Below are positions 18,886-26,486 of a stretch of DNA of 64,000 nt, one piece after another; position 1 is the stretch's first letter, and every line of letters starts with the position of its first letter. Both the position numbers and the translations under genes were made by a program. The notes under the pieces were generated by a model, which had not been told where the DNA came from, made no database searches, and was given only the letters and a program-made list of their open reading frames with translations. Location of the stretch: NCBI RefSeq assembly GCF_000968015.1, contig NZ_LACH01000009.1:62001-126000 (forward strand). The letters are read 5' to 3'. The DNA comes from Pseudomonas fluorescens. GTDB taxonomy: Bacteria; Pseudomonadota; Gammaproteobacteria; Pseudomonadales; Pseudomonadaceae.

Positions 18886-19022
18886 CTGGGCTTTATGTCT
18901 GTTGAGAAAGGTAATGCAGTGGTTGTGCCAAGTCGCACAAATGCCGGGTTTATGGGCTCTTACCGTGGGAGCAGAGGGTTGGCGTGCACCGGTTCAAGGC
19001 GTTGTGCCCGGTTTTGAAGCAG

Positions 19023-19123
19023 AAAAAGATCAAAAGATCGCAGGCTCCGCCAGCTCCTACAGGAGATCGTGGGCACCCGTAGGAGCTGCCGCAGGCTGCG
19101 ATCTTTTGATCTTTTGATCTTTT
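19023..19123. repeat. REP-type inverted repeat pair
   Basis: Arms of the AAAGATCGCAGGCTCCGCCA type (19023-19060) and its near-inverse (19080-19123), with the right arm extended by an extra GATCTTTT unit. It lies between the end of the kinase gene and the nirB leader, where it could separate the two transcripts. Confidence 0.8.
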
Positions 19124-19139
19124 GCGTGCAGTGAAAAAC

Positions 19140-20810
19140 TCAGCCATGAAACAGTAAAAACAGCAGCACCAGGTTCACCAGCAACGACACCAGCGCCAAG
19201 GTTCGCCAGACCTTCAACGGTTCGCGCTCCAGCAACGGTCTGGGTCGCACGCTCAAACTGCGCCGCTCGCCCTGTTCCAGCAGCAGCAACCATTCTTCCG
19301 CCGTTTCAAAACGTTGACCTGGATCTGCCGCCACGGCGCGCTCCAGACTTTGCGCAATCCATTCCGGCAGGTCGGGTCGATAGCGACTGGCGCTGACAGA
19401 AACCCCGAACCGTGGGCGCTGGAAGGCTTCGATTTCGCCGTAGGGATAATGCCCGGTGAGCAGGAAGTACAGGGTCACGCCGACGGCATACAAATCCTGT
19501 TGCGGTGTCGGTGCTTCCCCGCGAAAGGCTTCCGGCGCGATGTAGCTGGGCGTTCCGGGCAAGGCAGAAGGTTGATCTTCCGACAGGCCTGGGCAGTAGG
19601 CGAGGCCGAAGTCCAGCAGGCGTAGTTCGCCGTCGTCCCCCAGCAGCAGGTTCTCGGGTTTGATGTCTCGATGGAGAATCTGCCGTCGATGCAGTATGCC
19701 AACGGCGCGCAGCAGGCGTTCGGCCAGATCCAGCCATTGGGGCAGTGGCAGCGGTCCGACATCGGCGTGCAGTTCCGCCAACGTAGATCCGGAATATTCC
19801 CGCATCACGTAGTACAAATGCTGACGCTGACTGGCGGCATGGACTTCAGGGAAATGCCGCCCGGCCACGCGCTTGAGAAACCATTCTTCCGACAGCAACG
19901 CCTGCCCGGCCAAGTGATCGTCGCGCAGCGCGCCCGGCAAGGTTTTCAGCAGCCAGGGTTGTTGTTGCCCATCGCGTACCCGATAGAGCAACGACTGCTG
20001 GCTCTGACCGAGTATCCCTTCGACCTGCCAACCCTCGAAAGTCTGGCCGGGCTTCAAGGCTGGCGGCAGCGGCCATTGCTGTAAATGAATCAAGGCATCG
20101 CCGATGCTCGTTTCACCGAGGGCATCGACTCGCACCAGCAAGGCGCTGGCGTTGTCCTGGCTACCGGCCAGATGCGCCGCGTTGACCAAGGTCTGCGCAG
20201 CGCTGTTCAGGTCCGGTTGATCGCGCAGAATTGCCGCAATCGCGGTGTCGCCCAGCACGGCCCAAATGCCATCGCTGAGCAATACGAAACTTTCGTTCAG
20301 CCGCAGTTCGCCATCGAGAAAATCCAGCACCAAATGCTGATCGAGCCCAAGTGCCCGTTTGAGCACATGCTGCATGCCCGGCTGGTCCCAGACGTGATCC
20401 TCGCTGACCCGCTGCAAGGTGTCGGCGTGCCAGCGATAAACCCGGCAATCGCCGACATGGGCCAAGGTAAAACGCCTACCGCGCATGACCAAAGCACTGA
20501 CAGTGGTGAGCAATGGTTGTCCACCGCCATTGGCTTGCAACCAGCGATTTTGTGCCAGCAGCAGGCGATCCAATGCCTGCGCGACGCCCCAGGTTTCCGG
20601 CGTGGCGTAGTAATCCAGCGCCAGTGCCTGCAACGTCGAGCGGGCGGCGAGGCCACCATCGGCGCACTGGCTGACGCCATCGGCGATGGCGAACAGGTAA
20701 CCCTTGCTCGCCGCCAGCGCCGGGGCCGGAGTCACCAGGCGCAGGGCGTCCTGATTCTCCTCGCGAGGGCCGATGGCACTCGCTTCGGCAAAACTCAGTT
20801 GCAGGCTCAT
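19140..20810 (-). CDS. PP2C-type phosphatase fused to a Ser/Thr protein kinase, membrane anchored
   Basis: 556 residues in three parts. Residues ~1-235 are a PP2C phosphatase with metal-binding motifs (REENQDALRL, FAIADGVSQC, VGDCRVYRW, LSDGIW, AGSQDNASALLV). Residues ~255-525 are a Hanks-type kinase with LLKTLPG lysine, HRDIKPENLLL near residue 380, LLDFGLAYC and GTPSYIAPEAF, so both activities look intact. A single membrane helix ends the protein (ALVSLLVNLVLLFLLF). It starts seven bases after the nitrate transporter stop, in the same operon, as in other Pseudomonas. Substrate unknown; the transporter or a nitrogen regulator is an inference from position. Confidence 0.88.
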   Translation of the reverse strand: MSLQLSFAEASAIGPREENQDALRLVTPAPALAASKGYLFAIADGVSQCADGGLAARSTLQALALDYYATPETWGVAQALDRLLLAQNRWLQANGGGQPLLTTVSALVMRGRRFTLAHVGDCRVYRWHADTLQRVSEDHVWDQPGMQHVLKRALGLDQHLVLDFLDGELRLNESFVLLSDGIWAVLGDTAIAAILRDQPDLNSAAQTLVNAAHLAGSQDNASALLVRVDALGETSIGDALIHLQQWPLPPALKPGQTFEGWQVEGILGQSQQSLLYRVRDGQQQPWLLKTLPGALRDDHLAGQALLSEEWFLKRVAGRHFPEVHAASQRQHLYYVMREYSGSTLAELHADVGPLPLPQWLDLAERLLRAVGILHRRQILHRDIKPENLLLGDDGELRLLDFGLAYCPGLSEDQPSALPGTPSYIAPEAFRGEAPTPQQDLYAVGVTLYFLLTGHYPYGEIEAFQRPRFGVSVSASRYRPDLPEWIAQSLERAVAADPGQRFETAEEWLLLLEQGERRSLSVRPRPLLEREPLKVWRTLALVSLLVNLVLLFLLFHG

Positions 20811-20817
20811 TGAGGCT

Positions 20818-22029
20818 TCAGACCCGCGCAGCAGTTACGGCTGCCGAACCCCAAGTGGTTCTCCAGCGACGTTTCACGCCATGCAGACCGAACCAGGCCA
20901 GAACGCCAAGGCTGGCGAACAACCACAAGGCCAGTTGATAACTGCCGGTGCTTTGCTTGATCGCGCCCATGCCCGCTGCCAGTGCAAATCCGCCAATACC
21001 GCCGGCCATGCCGATCAAACCGGTCATCACACCGATCTCGCGACGAAAACGCTGTGGCACCAACTGGAAAACAGCGCCGTTACCGGCACCCAAACCGAGC
21101 ATGGTGCAGACGAAAAGAGCCAGTGCCGCGTAGGAACTTGGCAGATTGAAACCGACCACGGCAATGCAGGTCGCCGCCACCGTGTACATCCCGAGTAGCG
21201 TGCGAATACCGCCGAAACGGTCAGCCAGAGCACCGCCCAACGGACGCATCAAGCTGCCACCGAACACGCAGGCTGCGGTGTAGTAACCGGCGGTCACCGG
21301 GCTGAGGCCATATTGGTCGTTGAAATAGCCGGGCAGGGCGCTGGCCAGGCCGATGAAGCCGCCGAAGGTCACGCTGTAGAAAAACATGAACCACCAGCTG
21401 TCGCGGTCGCCCAAGGCCTTGAAGTAGTCGGACACGGACTTGGCTTTCGGACGCTCAGGTGCGTTTTTGGCCAGCCAGGCGAAGACGATGATGGTCAGGA
21501 TCAGCGGGATCAGGGCGAAGCCGAACACGTTGCTCCAGCCAAATGCAGCGGCCAGCACCGGGGCGATCAGTGCCGCGAGCACAGTGCCCGAGTTACCGGC
21601 ACCGGCGATGCCCATGGCTTTGCCTTGGTGTTGTGGTGGATACCATTGCGAGGCCAGCGGCAGGGCGACGGCGAAGGACGCGCCAGCCATGCCAAGGAAC
21701 AGCCCCAGCACCAGCGCTTGTTCATAACTGTGGATGCCGAGTTTCCAGGCACCGAACAGGGCGCAGATGACGATCACCTGGCCAATCAGCCCGGCGGTTT
21801 TCGGCGACAGGCGATCAGCCAGCAAGCCCATTACAAAGCGCAATACCGCCCCGGCCAGAATCGGCGTGGCCACCACCAGCCCGCGCTGCTGGGTGGTCAG
21901 GTGCAGGTCGGCGGCGATCTGCACTGCCAGCGGGCCGAGCAGGTACCAGACCATGAAACTCAGGTCGAAATAGAGGAAGGCCGCGAACAATGTCGGGGTA
22001 TGGCCAGATTTCCAGAAGCTTGAATTCAT
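20818..22029 (-). CDS. nasA: MFS nitrate/nitrite transporter (NNP family)
   Basis: 403 residues with 12 predicted membrane segments. It carries the nitrate-signature glycine-rich stretches of the NNP family (GIAGAGNSGTVLAALIAP and GLGAGNGAVFQLVP) and the substrate-binding arginine context GAVLRFVMGLLADR. It imports nitrate for assimilation. It is followed by the phosphatase-kinase gene after seven bases. Its transcript has its own attenuator-like leader at 22130-22214. The symbol follows P. aeruginosa; narK-like names are alternatives. Confidence 0.92.
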   Translation of the reverse strand: MNSSFWKSGHTPTLFAAFLYFDLSFMVWYLLGPLAVQIAADLHLTTQQRGLVVATPILAGAVLRFVMGLLADRLSPKTAGLIGQVIVICALFGAWKLGIHSYEQALVLGLFLGMAGASFAVALPLASQWYPPQHQGKAMGIAGAGNSGTVLAALIAPVLAAAFGWSNVFGFALIPLILTIIVFAWLAKNAPERPKAKSVSDYFKALGDRDSWWFMFFYSVTFGGFIGLASALPGYFNDQYGLSPVTAGYYTAACVFGGSLMRPLGGALADRFGGIRTLLGMYTVAATCIAVVGFNLPSSYAALALFVCTMLGLGAGNGAVFQLVPQRFRREIGVMTGLIGMAGGIGGFALAAGMGAIKQSTGSYQLALWLFASLGVLAWFGLHGVKRRWRTTWGSAAVTAARV

Positions 22030-22129
22030 CGCGCACCTCAGCTGTTAGGAGTCTCGAGAAGGAGTCATGAGCTTGCAGGTGGGGCGCCGCATCGGCCGCA
22101 CCACCGGCCCCGGTCTGTGGGGCCAAAAC

Positions 22130-22214
22130 AAAAAAACGCCGCCACCGGATTCGCCAAGGGGCAAATGAGGTGAGCGACGTCTTTGTCGTAGGTGGGGCAA
22201 CCGCCGTTGGTTAC
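22130..22214 (-). promoter_or_regulatory. nasA transporter leader: hexaloop hairpin plus terminator
   Basis: On the minus strand a six-base-pair hairpin GTAACC-AACGGC-GGTTGC (22197-22214) has an A1/G4 hexaloop. It is followed by an intrinsic terminator (22130-22181) whose stem pairs CGTCGC-CACC with GGTG-GCGGCG and ends in seven U. The stretch GACAAAGACGTC at the foot of the terminator matches the nirB and nasS leaders. I can find only one clear hexaloop here; the first of an expected pair is not obvious. Confidence 0.72.
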
Positions 22215-22269
22215 CTGTAGCGATTACCTAGCGAGATCTGTGCCAACAGTCTGGGACCGAGTCGCGGCC

Positions 22270-22335
22270 CTTCGCGAGCAAGCCCGCTCCCACATTAGAC
22301 CGCGATCAAATGTGGGAGCGGGCTTGCTCGCGAAG
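22270..22335. repeat. REP-type inverted repeat pair
   Basis: CTTCGCGAGCAAGCCCGCTC (from 22270) is inverted at 22310-22335 around a short spacer. It lies between the end of nasT and the upstream region of the transporter. Confidence 0.85.
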
Positions 22336-22360
22336 GCGATAGAACATTCACAGAAGGACT

Positions 22361-22936
22361 TCAGCCGAGTAACTCACTCATGGCGATGATCTGCTCCGCC
22401 ACCTGAATCAGCTTCTGCTGCCGGCTCATGGCCTGGCGGCGCATCAGGGTGTAGGCCTCTTCCTCGTTGCAGTCCTTCATTTTCATCAGCAGCCCTTTGG
22501 CCAGCTCGATGCGCTTGCGCTCGGCCAGTTGCTGGTCACGGGCGTTGAGCTGGGCGCGCAGGGCCTGGTCGCTTTCAAAGCGTGCCATGGCCACATCGAG
22601 AATCGGTTGCAAGCGCTGTGCGTGGATGCCTTCGACGATGTAGGCACTGACGCCGGATTTGATCGCCTGACGCATCACATCGGGGTCATGTTCATCGGTA
22701 AACATCACGATCGGCCGCGGTTGGTCGCGGCTCACCAGCACCACTTGTTCCATCACATCGCGGCTCGGTGACTCGGTATCGATCAAAATCACGTCCGGAC
22801 GCACCGTTTCGACGCGCGCGGGCAGGTCGATGGTCAGGCCCGATTCGTCGATCACCTCGAATCCGGCTTCGGTCAAGGCTGCCTTCAGGCGGCCGACTTT
22901 CTTCGCAGTGTCGTTGATCAGCAGGATACGCAACAT
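22361..22936 (-). CDS. nasT: ANTAR-domain antiterminator NasT
   Basis: 191 residues. An N-terminal receiver-like domain (RILLINDTAKKVGRLKAAL, DVILIDTESPSRD, GVSAYIVEGI) has lost most of the acidic pocket of true response regulators, and the C-terminal ANTAR domain (ERKRIELAKGLLMKMKDCNEEEAYTLMRRQAM) binds leader RNA. In the known NasS-NasT pair, NasS holds NasT inactive until nitrate or nitrite binds; free NasT then prevents termination in the leaders of assimilation operons. It follows nasS by 15 bases. Confidence 0.95.
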   Translation of the reverse strand: MLRILLINDTAKKVGRLKAALTEAGFEVIDESGLTIDLPARVETVRPDVILIDTESPSRDVMEQVVLVSRDQPRPIVMFTDEHDPDVMRQAIKSGVSAYIVEGIHAQRLQPILDVAMARFESDQALRAQLNARDQQLAERKRIELAKGLLMKMKDCNEEEAYTLMRRQAMSRQQKLIQVAEQIIAMSELLG

Positions 22937-22951
22937 ATTCGCAGTCTCCTG

Positions 22952-24163
22952 TCAGCGGCTGGCGAGAAGGGGCGAGCTGTCGCTCATGGCGTGCAGCTTG
23001 AAACTGCGGGCGTAGGCGGCGGGGTCCAGGCCATCCCAGACCTTGCCATCGATTAACTGGCTGCTGCGCATTGGCTGATCACTCACGGCCACACCTACAG
23101 CGGTGGCGGCCTCTCGATACAAGTCTAGTTGCTGGACCTGACGGGCCACGCCCAGGTAGTCCGGGTCGTCGCGCAACAAACCCCAGCGGCGGAACTGGGT
23201 CATGAACCACATGCCATCGGACAGATATGGCAAGTTGACCTCGCCATCACCATGGAAACGCAGCGCGTGCGGGTCTTGCCAGCGATTACCCAAGCCATCG
23301 GCGTAGTCACCGAGCAATCGCGGTTCGATGCAGTCGAGTGGCGCGTCGAGGTATTGCGGCGCGCTCAACAGTTTCGCGGTGCTGCGGCGATTCTCCGTGC
23401 TTTCTTCGATGAAGCGGCTGGCCTCCAGAATCGCCATCACCAGCGCCCGCGCGGTGTTGGGGTATTGCTCTACAAAGGCGCGGGTGCAACCGAGGACTTT
23501 TTCCGGGTGATCGGGCCAGATGGTCTGGGTGGTGGCCATGGTGAAACCCAGATTTTGCTGCACCGCGCTGGCGGACCATGGCTCGCCGACGCAGAAGCCG
23601 TCGATGCGCCCGGCTTGCAGGTGCGCGACCATTTGCGGCGGCGGCACGACCACGCTGTCGACGTCCTGCAACGGATGAATACCCTGACTCGCGAGCCAGT
23701 AATACAGCCACATGGCGTGGGTGCCCGTAGGAAATGTCTGGGCGAAGGTGAGTTTTGGGCGACTTTGGTGCACGTGCCGGTCCAGTGCTTCAGGACTGGT
23801 CACGCCCAGCGCCTGTAAGCCATGGGAGAGGTTGATGCTCTGGCCATTCTGATTCAGTCCCATGAGCACTGCCATGTCGGTCGACGCGACACCGCCGATG
23901 CCCAAATGCACGGCGTAGATCAAACCGTACAGGCTGTGGGCGGCGTCGAGTTCGCCACTGACCAGTTTGTCCCGAAGGTTGGCCCAGGACGACTGGCGCT
24001 TGAGGTTCAGGGTCAGGCCATAAGGTTGGGCGAAGCCCTGCGTGGCCGCGACCACTACCGAGGCGCAGTCACTCAGGGCCATGAAACCGAGGTTGATTTC
24101 GGTCTTTTCCGGGGCATCGCTGCCGTTGACCCAGGCCAGAGGGTTGGCTGGAACTTCAATCAT
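22952..24163 (-). CDS. nasS: nitrate/nitrite sensor protein NasS
   Basis: 403 residues similar to the NrtA/NasF nitrate-binding proteins of ABC importers (LGFMALSDCASVVVAATQGF, ELDAAHSLYGLIYAVHLG, IDGFCVGEPWSASAVQQ, VLGCTRAFVEQYPNTARALV). Unlike transport proteins it has no signal peptide or lipobox, which fits a cytoplasmic sensor that sequesters NasT. The ATG at 24163 is chosen because GGAAGGTG lies just upstream; the open frame to 24400 crosses a terminator and is not coding. A third attenuator-like leader ends 18 bases before this start. Confidence 0.94.
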   Translation of the reverse strand: MIEVPANPLAWVNGSDAPEKTEINLGFMALSDCASVVVAATQGFAQPYGLTLNLKRQSSWANLRDKLVSGELDAAHSLYGLIYAVHLGIGGVASTDMAVLMGLNQNGQSINLSHGLQALGVTSPEALDRHVHQSRPKLTFAQTFPTGTHAMWLYYWLASQGIHPLQDVDSVVVPPPQMVAHLQAGRIDGFCVGEPWSASAVQQNLGFTMATTQTIWPDHPEKVLGCTRAFVEQYPNTARALVMAILEASRFIEESTENRRSTAKLLSAPQYLDAPLDCIEPRLLGDYADGLGNRWQDPHALRFHGDGEVNLPYLSDGMWFMTQFRRWGLLRDDPDYLGVARQVQQLDLYREAATAVGVAVSDQPMRSSQLIDGKVWDGLDPAAYARSFKLHAMSDSSPLLASR

Positions 24164-24180
24164 CAGTAAACACCTTCCAT

Positions 24181-24267
24181 AAAAAAGCGCCGGACCGGGC
24201 TGCTTGCCGGGGCAAGGCCAAGTGACGACGCCTTTGTCTTTCGACTCATCCCGCCGTTGGCATGAGT
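24181..24267 (-). promoter_or_regulatory. nasS-nasT leader: hexaloop hairpin plus terminator
   Basis: On the minus strand ACTCAT-G-CC-AACGGC-GG-G-ATGAGT (24244-24267) forms an eight-pair stem with one internal mismatch and the hexaloop AACGGC, the same loop as in the transporter leader. It is followed by GACAAAGGCGTC (24227-24238) and an intrinsic terminator (24181-24234) with a nested CTTGC/GCAAG stem and six U, ending just before the nasS ribosome-binding site. This would let NasT control its own operon. Confidence 0.68.
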
Positions 24268-24392
24268 GCTGATATGAGTGACGGTGCAAGGCATATGCCA
24301 TCGCACGCTGATTTTGTCGCGCGCCTCGCCTGCAACCCCGATGCCCGGCTATAATCGCCGCCACTTTTCGTAGCCCAGAGTCAAACCCGCCC

Positions 24393-25412
24393 ATGTACAC
24401 CCTGGCCCGTCAGCTGTTGTTCAAACTTTCCCCGGAAACCTCCCACGATCTGTCCCTGGACCTGATCGGCGCGGGCGGGCGTTTGGGCCTCAACGGCTTG
24501 CTGTGCAAGGCCCCGGCGAAAATGCCGGTGACCGTCATGGGCCTCGACTTCCCGAACCCGGTGGGTCTGGCGGCCGGTCTGGACAAGAACGGCGCGGCCA
24601 TCGACGGTTTTGCGCAACTGGGTTTTGGCTTTGTCGAAATCGGCACCATCACCCCGCGTCCGCAGCCGGGCAACCCGAAGCCACGGATTTTCCGTCTGCC
24701 GGATGCCGAGGCGATCATCAACCGCATGGGGTTCAACAACCTCGGCGTCGATTACCTGCTGGCCCGAGTGGCGGCGGCCAAGTTCAAGGGCGTGCTGGGC
24801 ATCAATATTGGCAAGAACTTCGATACCCCGGTTGAGCGTGCGGTCGACGACTACCTGATCTGCCTGGATAAGGTCTACGCCCACGCCAGCTACGTGACGG
24901 TCAACGTCAGCTCGCCGAACACCCCGGGCCTGCGCAGCCTGCAATTTGGCGATTCGCTGAAGCAATTGTTGGCCGACCTGGCGACGCGCCGCGCAGAACT
25001 GGCGCTGCGTCATGGCAAACATGTACCACTGGCGATCAAGATTGCGCCGGACATGACCGACGAAGAAACCGCTCAGGTCGCGCAAGCGCTGATCGAAACC
25101 GGGATGGACGCGGTGATCGCCACCAACACCACCCTGAGCCGCGTCGGCGTAGAAGGCATGGAGCATGGTGACGAGGCGGGCGGTTTGTCCGGCGCACCGG
25201 TTCGCGACAAGAGCACCCACACCGTGAAGGTGCTGGCGGCCGAGTTGGCCGGTCGCTTGCCGATCATCGCCGTGGGCGGCATCACCGAAGGCAAGCACGC
25301 GGCTGAGAAAATCGCCGCGGGTGCCAGCCTGGTGCAGCTCTATTCCGGCTTCATCTATAAAGGCCCGGCGCTGATTCGTGAATCGGTAGATGCCATCGCC
25401 GCCTTGCGCTGA
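24393..25412 (+). CDS. pyrD: dihydroorotate dehydrogenase (quinone), class 2
   Basis: 339 residues. The N-terminal helix pair ([22 protein letters not shown]) typical of class 2 enzymes associates with the membrane for quinone access. The FMN barrel shows [33 protein letters not shown], the catalytic serine in [14 protein letters not shown], and IAVGGI near the end. It oxidises dihydroorotate to orotate in pyrimidine synthesis. It is divergent from nasS, with about 230 bases between the starts that also hold the nasS leader. Confidence 0.97.
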   Translation: MYTLARQLLFKLSPETSHDLSLDLIGAGGRLGLNGLLCKAPAKMPVTVMGLDFPNPVGLAAGLDKNGAAIDGFAQLGFGFVEIGTITPRPQPGNPKPRIFRLPDAEAIINRMGFNNLGVDYLLARVAAAKFKGVLGINIGKNFDTPVERAVDDYLICLDKVYAHASYVTVNVSSPNTPGLRSLQFGDSLKQLLADLATRRAELALRHGKHVPLAIKIAPDMTDEETAQVAQALIETGMDAVIATNTTLSRVGVEGMEHGDEAGGLSGAPVRDKSTHTVKVLAAELAGRLPIIAVGGITEGKHAAEKIAAGASLVQLYSGFIYKGPALIRESVDAIAALR

Positions 25413-25462
25413 AGCCTGATTTGAGCCGCATGGTAGGGGCTTTTGTGGCGAGGGGAGTTATC

Positions 25463-25595
25463 TGTGGCGAGGGGATTTATCCCCGTTCGGCGGCGAAGCC
25501 GTCGTAAATCCTGCCAATGAGTTTTGACTGATTCACCGAGTTGACTGGTCTTGGGGCCGCTTCGCGACCCAACGGGGATAAATCCCCTCGCCACA
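25463..25595. repeat. long inverted repeat (TGTGGCGAGGGGATTTATCC family)
   Basis: The unit TGTGGCGAGGGGATTTATCC and a few more bases (25463-25491) is inverted at 25569-25595. A partial direct copy (TGTGGCGAGGGGA) lies just before at 25444. It is a different repeat family from the other REP elements in the window, and sits between pyrD and rmf. Confidence 0.8.
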
Positions 25596-25630
25596 GAAGC
25601 GACTTCACCACCGTAATTTTTCGCAGGTAT

Positions 25631-25657
25631 AAAAAAGGGCTCCCCGAAGGAGCCCCT
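25631..25657 (-). terminator. intrinsic terminator of rmf
   Basis: Read on the minus strand, GGGCTCC and GGAGCCC pair (25637-25643 with 25649-25655) around a TTCG tetraloop, followed by six U. It lies about 85 bases after the rmf stop. Confidence 0.85.
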
Positions 25658-25740
25658 GGGCCGAAGCCCGCCGCCCGGATGGGGCGTGCGTGGTAAGTCG
25701 TTACGTAATCAGATTGTCGTGTCGGAGTGTGTGCCCTGTG

Positions 25741-25956
25741 TTAGCCGACGGCGTGAAGTTCGTTGAGTCTATGGATTCCCGCAGTGCCGGTCATACCGTC
25801 CCAGTTGTCGCCGCGTCCTTCTCGCCAGCCGTTAATCCAGGCTTGGCGTACCGACGGTAGAGTAAATGGGCAAAGCTCACGGGATTTGCCACCAACGCCA
25901 TATTGATATCCGCGCAAAAATGCTCTTTCCAACGGATCACGCTTAAGTCTTCTCAT
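25741..25956 (-). CDS. rmf: ribosome modulation factor
   Basis: 71 residues, basic, with the family pattern RDPLERAFLRGYQYGVGGKSRELCP and RQAWINGWREGR. Rmf dimerises 70S ribosomes into inactive 100S particles in stationary phase. It is followed by its own terminator and preceded by a long untranslated region with two hairpins. The HPF-like protein at 59114 could act with it on ribosome hibernation. Confidence 0.95.
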   Translation of the reverse strand: MRRLKRDPLERAFLRGYQYGVGGKSRELCPFTLPSVRQAWINGWREGRGDNWDGMTGTAGIHRLNELHAVG

Positions 25957-26095
25957 AGGGTGTTGCCCTCACTTGTTGACTGTATTTATCGCGTCGACCT
26001 CAATTGAGGTCTGGCAGAAAAACTCCTGCCGTTGGGGCTCGCTGCCGGCGTCGCAAGCCAAGGTGTTGACGTCATTGCGGCGTCAACCTGTATTG
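25957..26095 (-). promoter_or_regulatory. structured 5' region of rmf (candidate rmf RNA motif)
   Basis: Upstream of rmf, on the minus strand, three hairpins are seen: GTTGACG/CGTCAAC-type arms within 26061-26089, GGCAG/CTGCC near 26012-26029, and the palindrome GACCTCAATTGAGGTC at about 25996-26011. A conserved RNA structure upstream of rmf has been described in Pseudomonas; this position fits, but I cannot confirm the match to its model. Confidence 0.45.
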
Positions 26096-26486
26096 AGTTC
26101 TAACCAATGCGTCACATCGAGGGAATGATCGTTTTGTCATAAGGACGTAACGATAAAGATGGTATGGCGATAAGTAACACGATGTTGTCCCGTGTTTATT
26201 GGCAAAACCCCGGTATGATCAGCCCCGCGCTGCATGATGGGGTTAATCCTTTAGTGAGAATGCCTCCTGTTGAGCAGGGGCACTATTCGACGAAGGGTCG
26301 ACTTATGACATTTTGTTGCATCAACTTTTTTATCTGTCTTTGCATCTAAGCTCTTTTAACCCGAGCTTGCAGGGGTGGGACGGCACACCTTCGTGCCACG
26401 CGGGCGCTCTTTTAGAAAAGCGCCTGATTGAAAACCGGGCCGGCAATGCGTTGCCGGTTCACTTAGCTAAAGGCTCTGGAATTACC
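26096..26486 (+). promoter_or_regulatory. long upstream region of rlmKL with three hairpins
   Basis: No convincing gene lies in this ~390-base stretch; a 61-codon frame at 26164 has no coding character. Close to the rlmKL start are GGCAC/GTGCC (about 26382-26397), GGCGCT/AGCGCC (about 26403-26426) and a strong CCGGCAA-TGCG-TTGCCGG hairpin (about 26444-26461). They may be part of the rlmKL leader or a small RNA; nothing more can be said. Confidence 0.4.

Noticed and set aside
22215..22260. A first hexaloop in the nasA transporter leader
   Set aside because: I tried several foldings around the TAGGTAATCGCTA stretch, but none gives a stem of four or more pairs closing a six-base A1/G4 loop.
26164..26349. 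61-codon open frame before rlmKL
   Set aside because: No ribosome-binding site, no family features, and it overlaps a region that looks like an untranslated leader.
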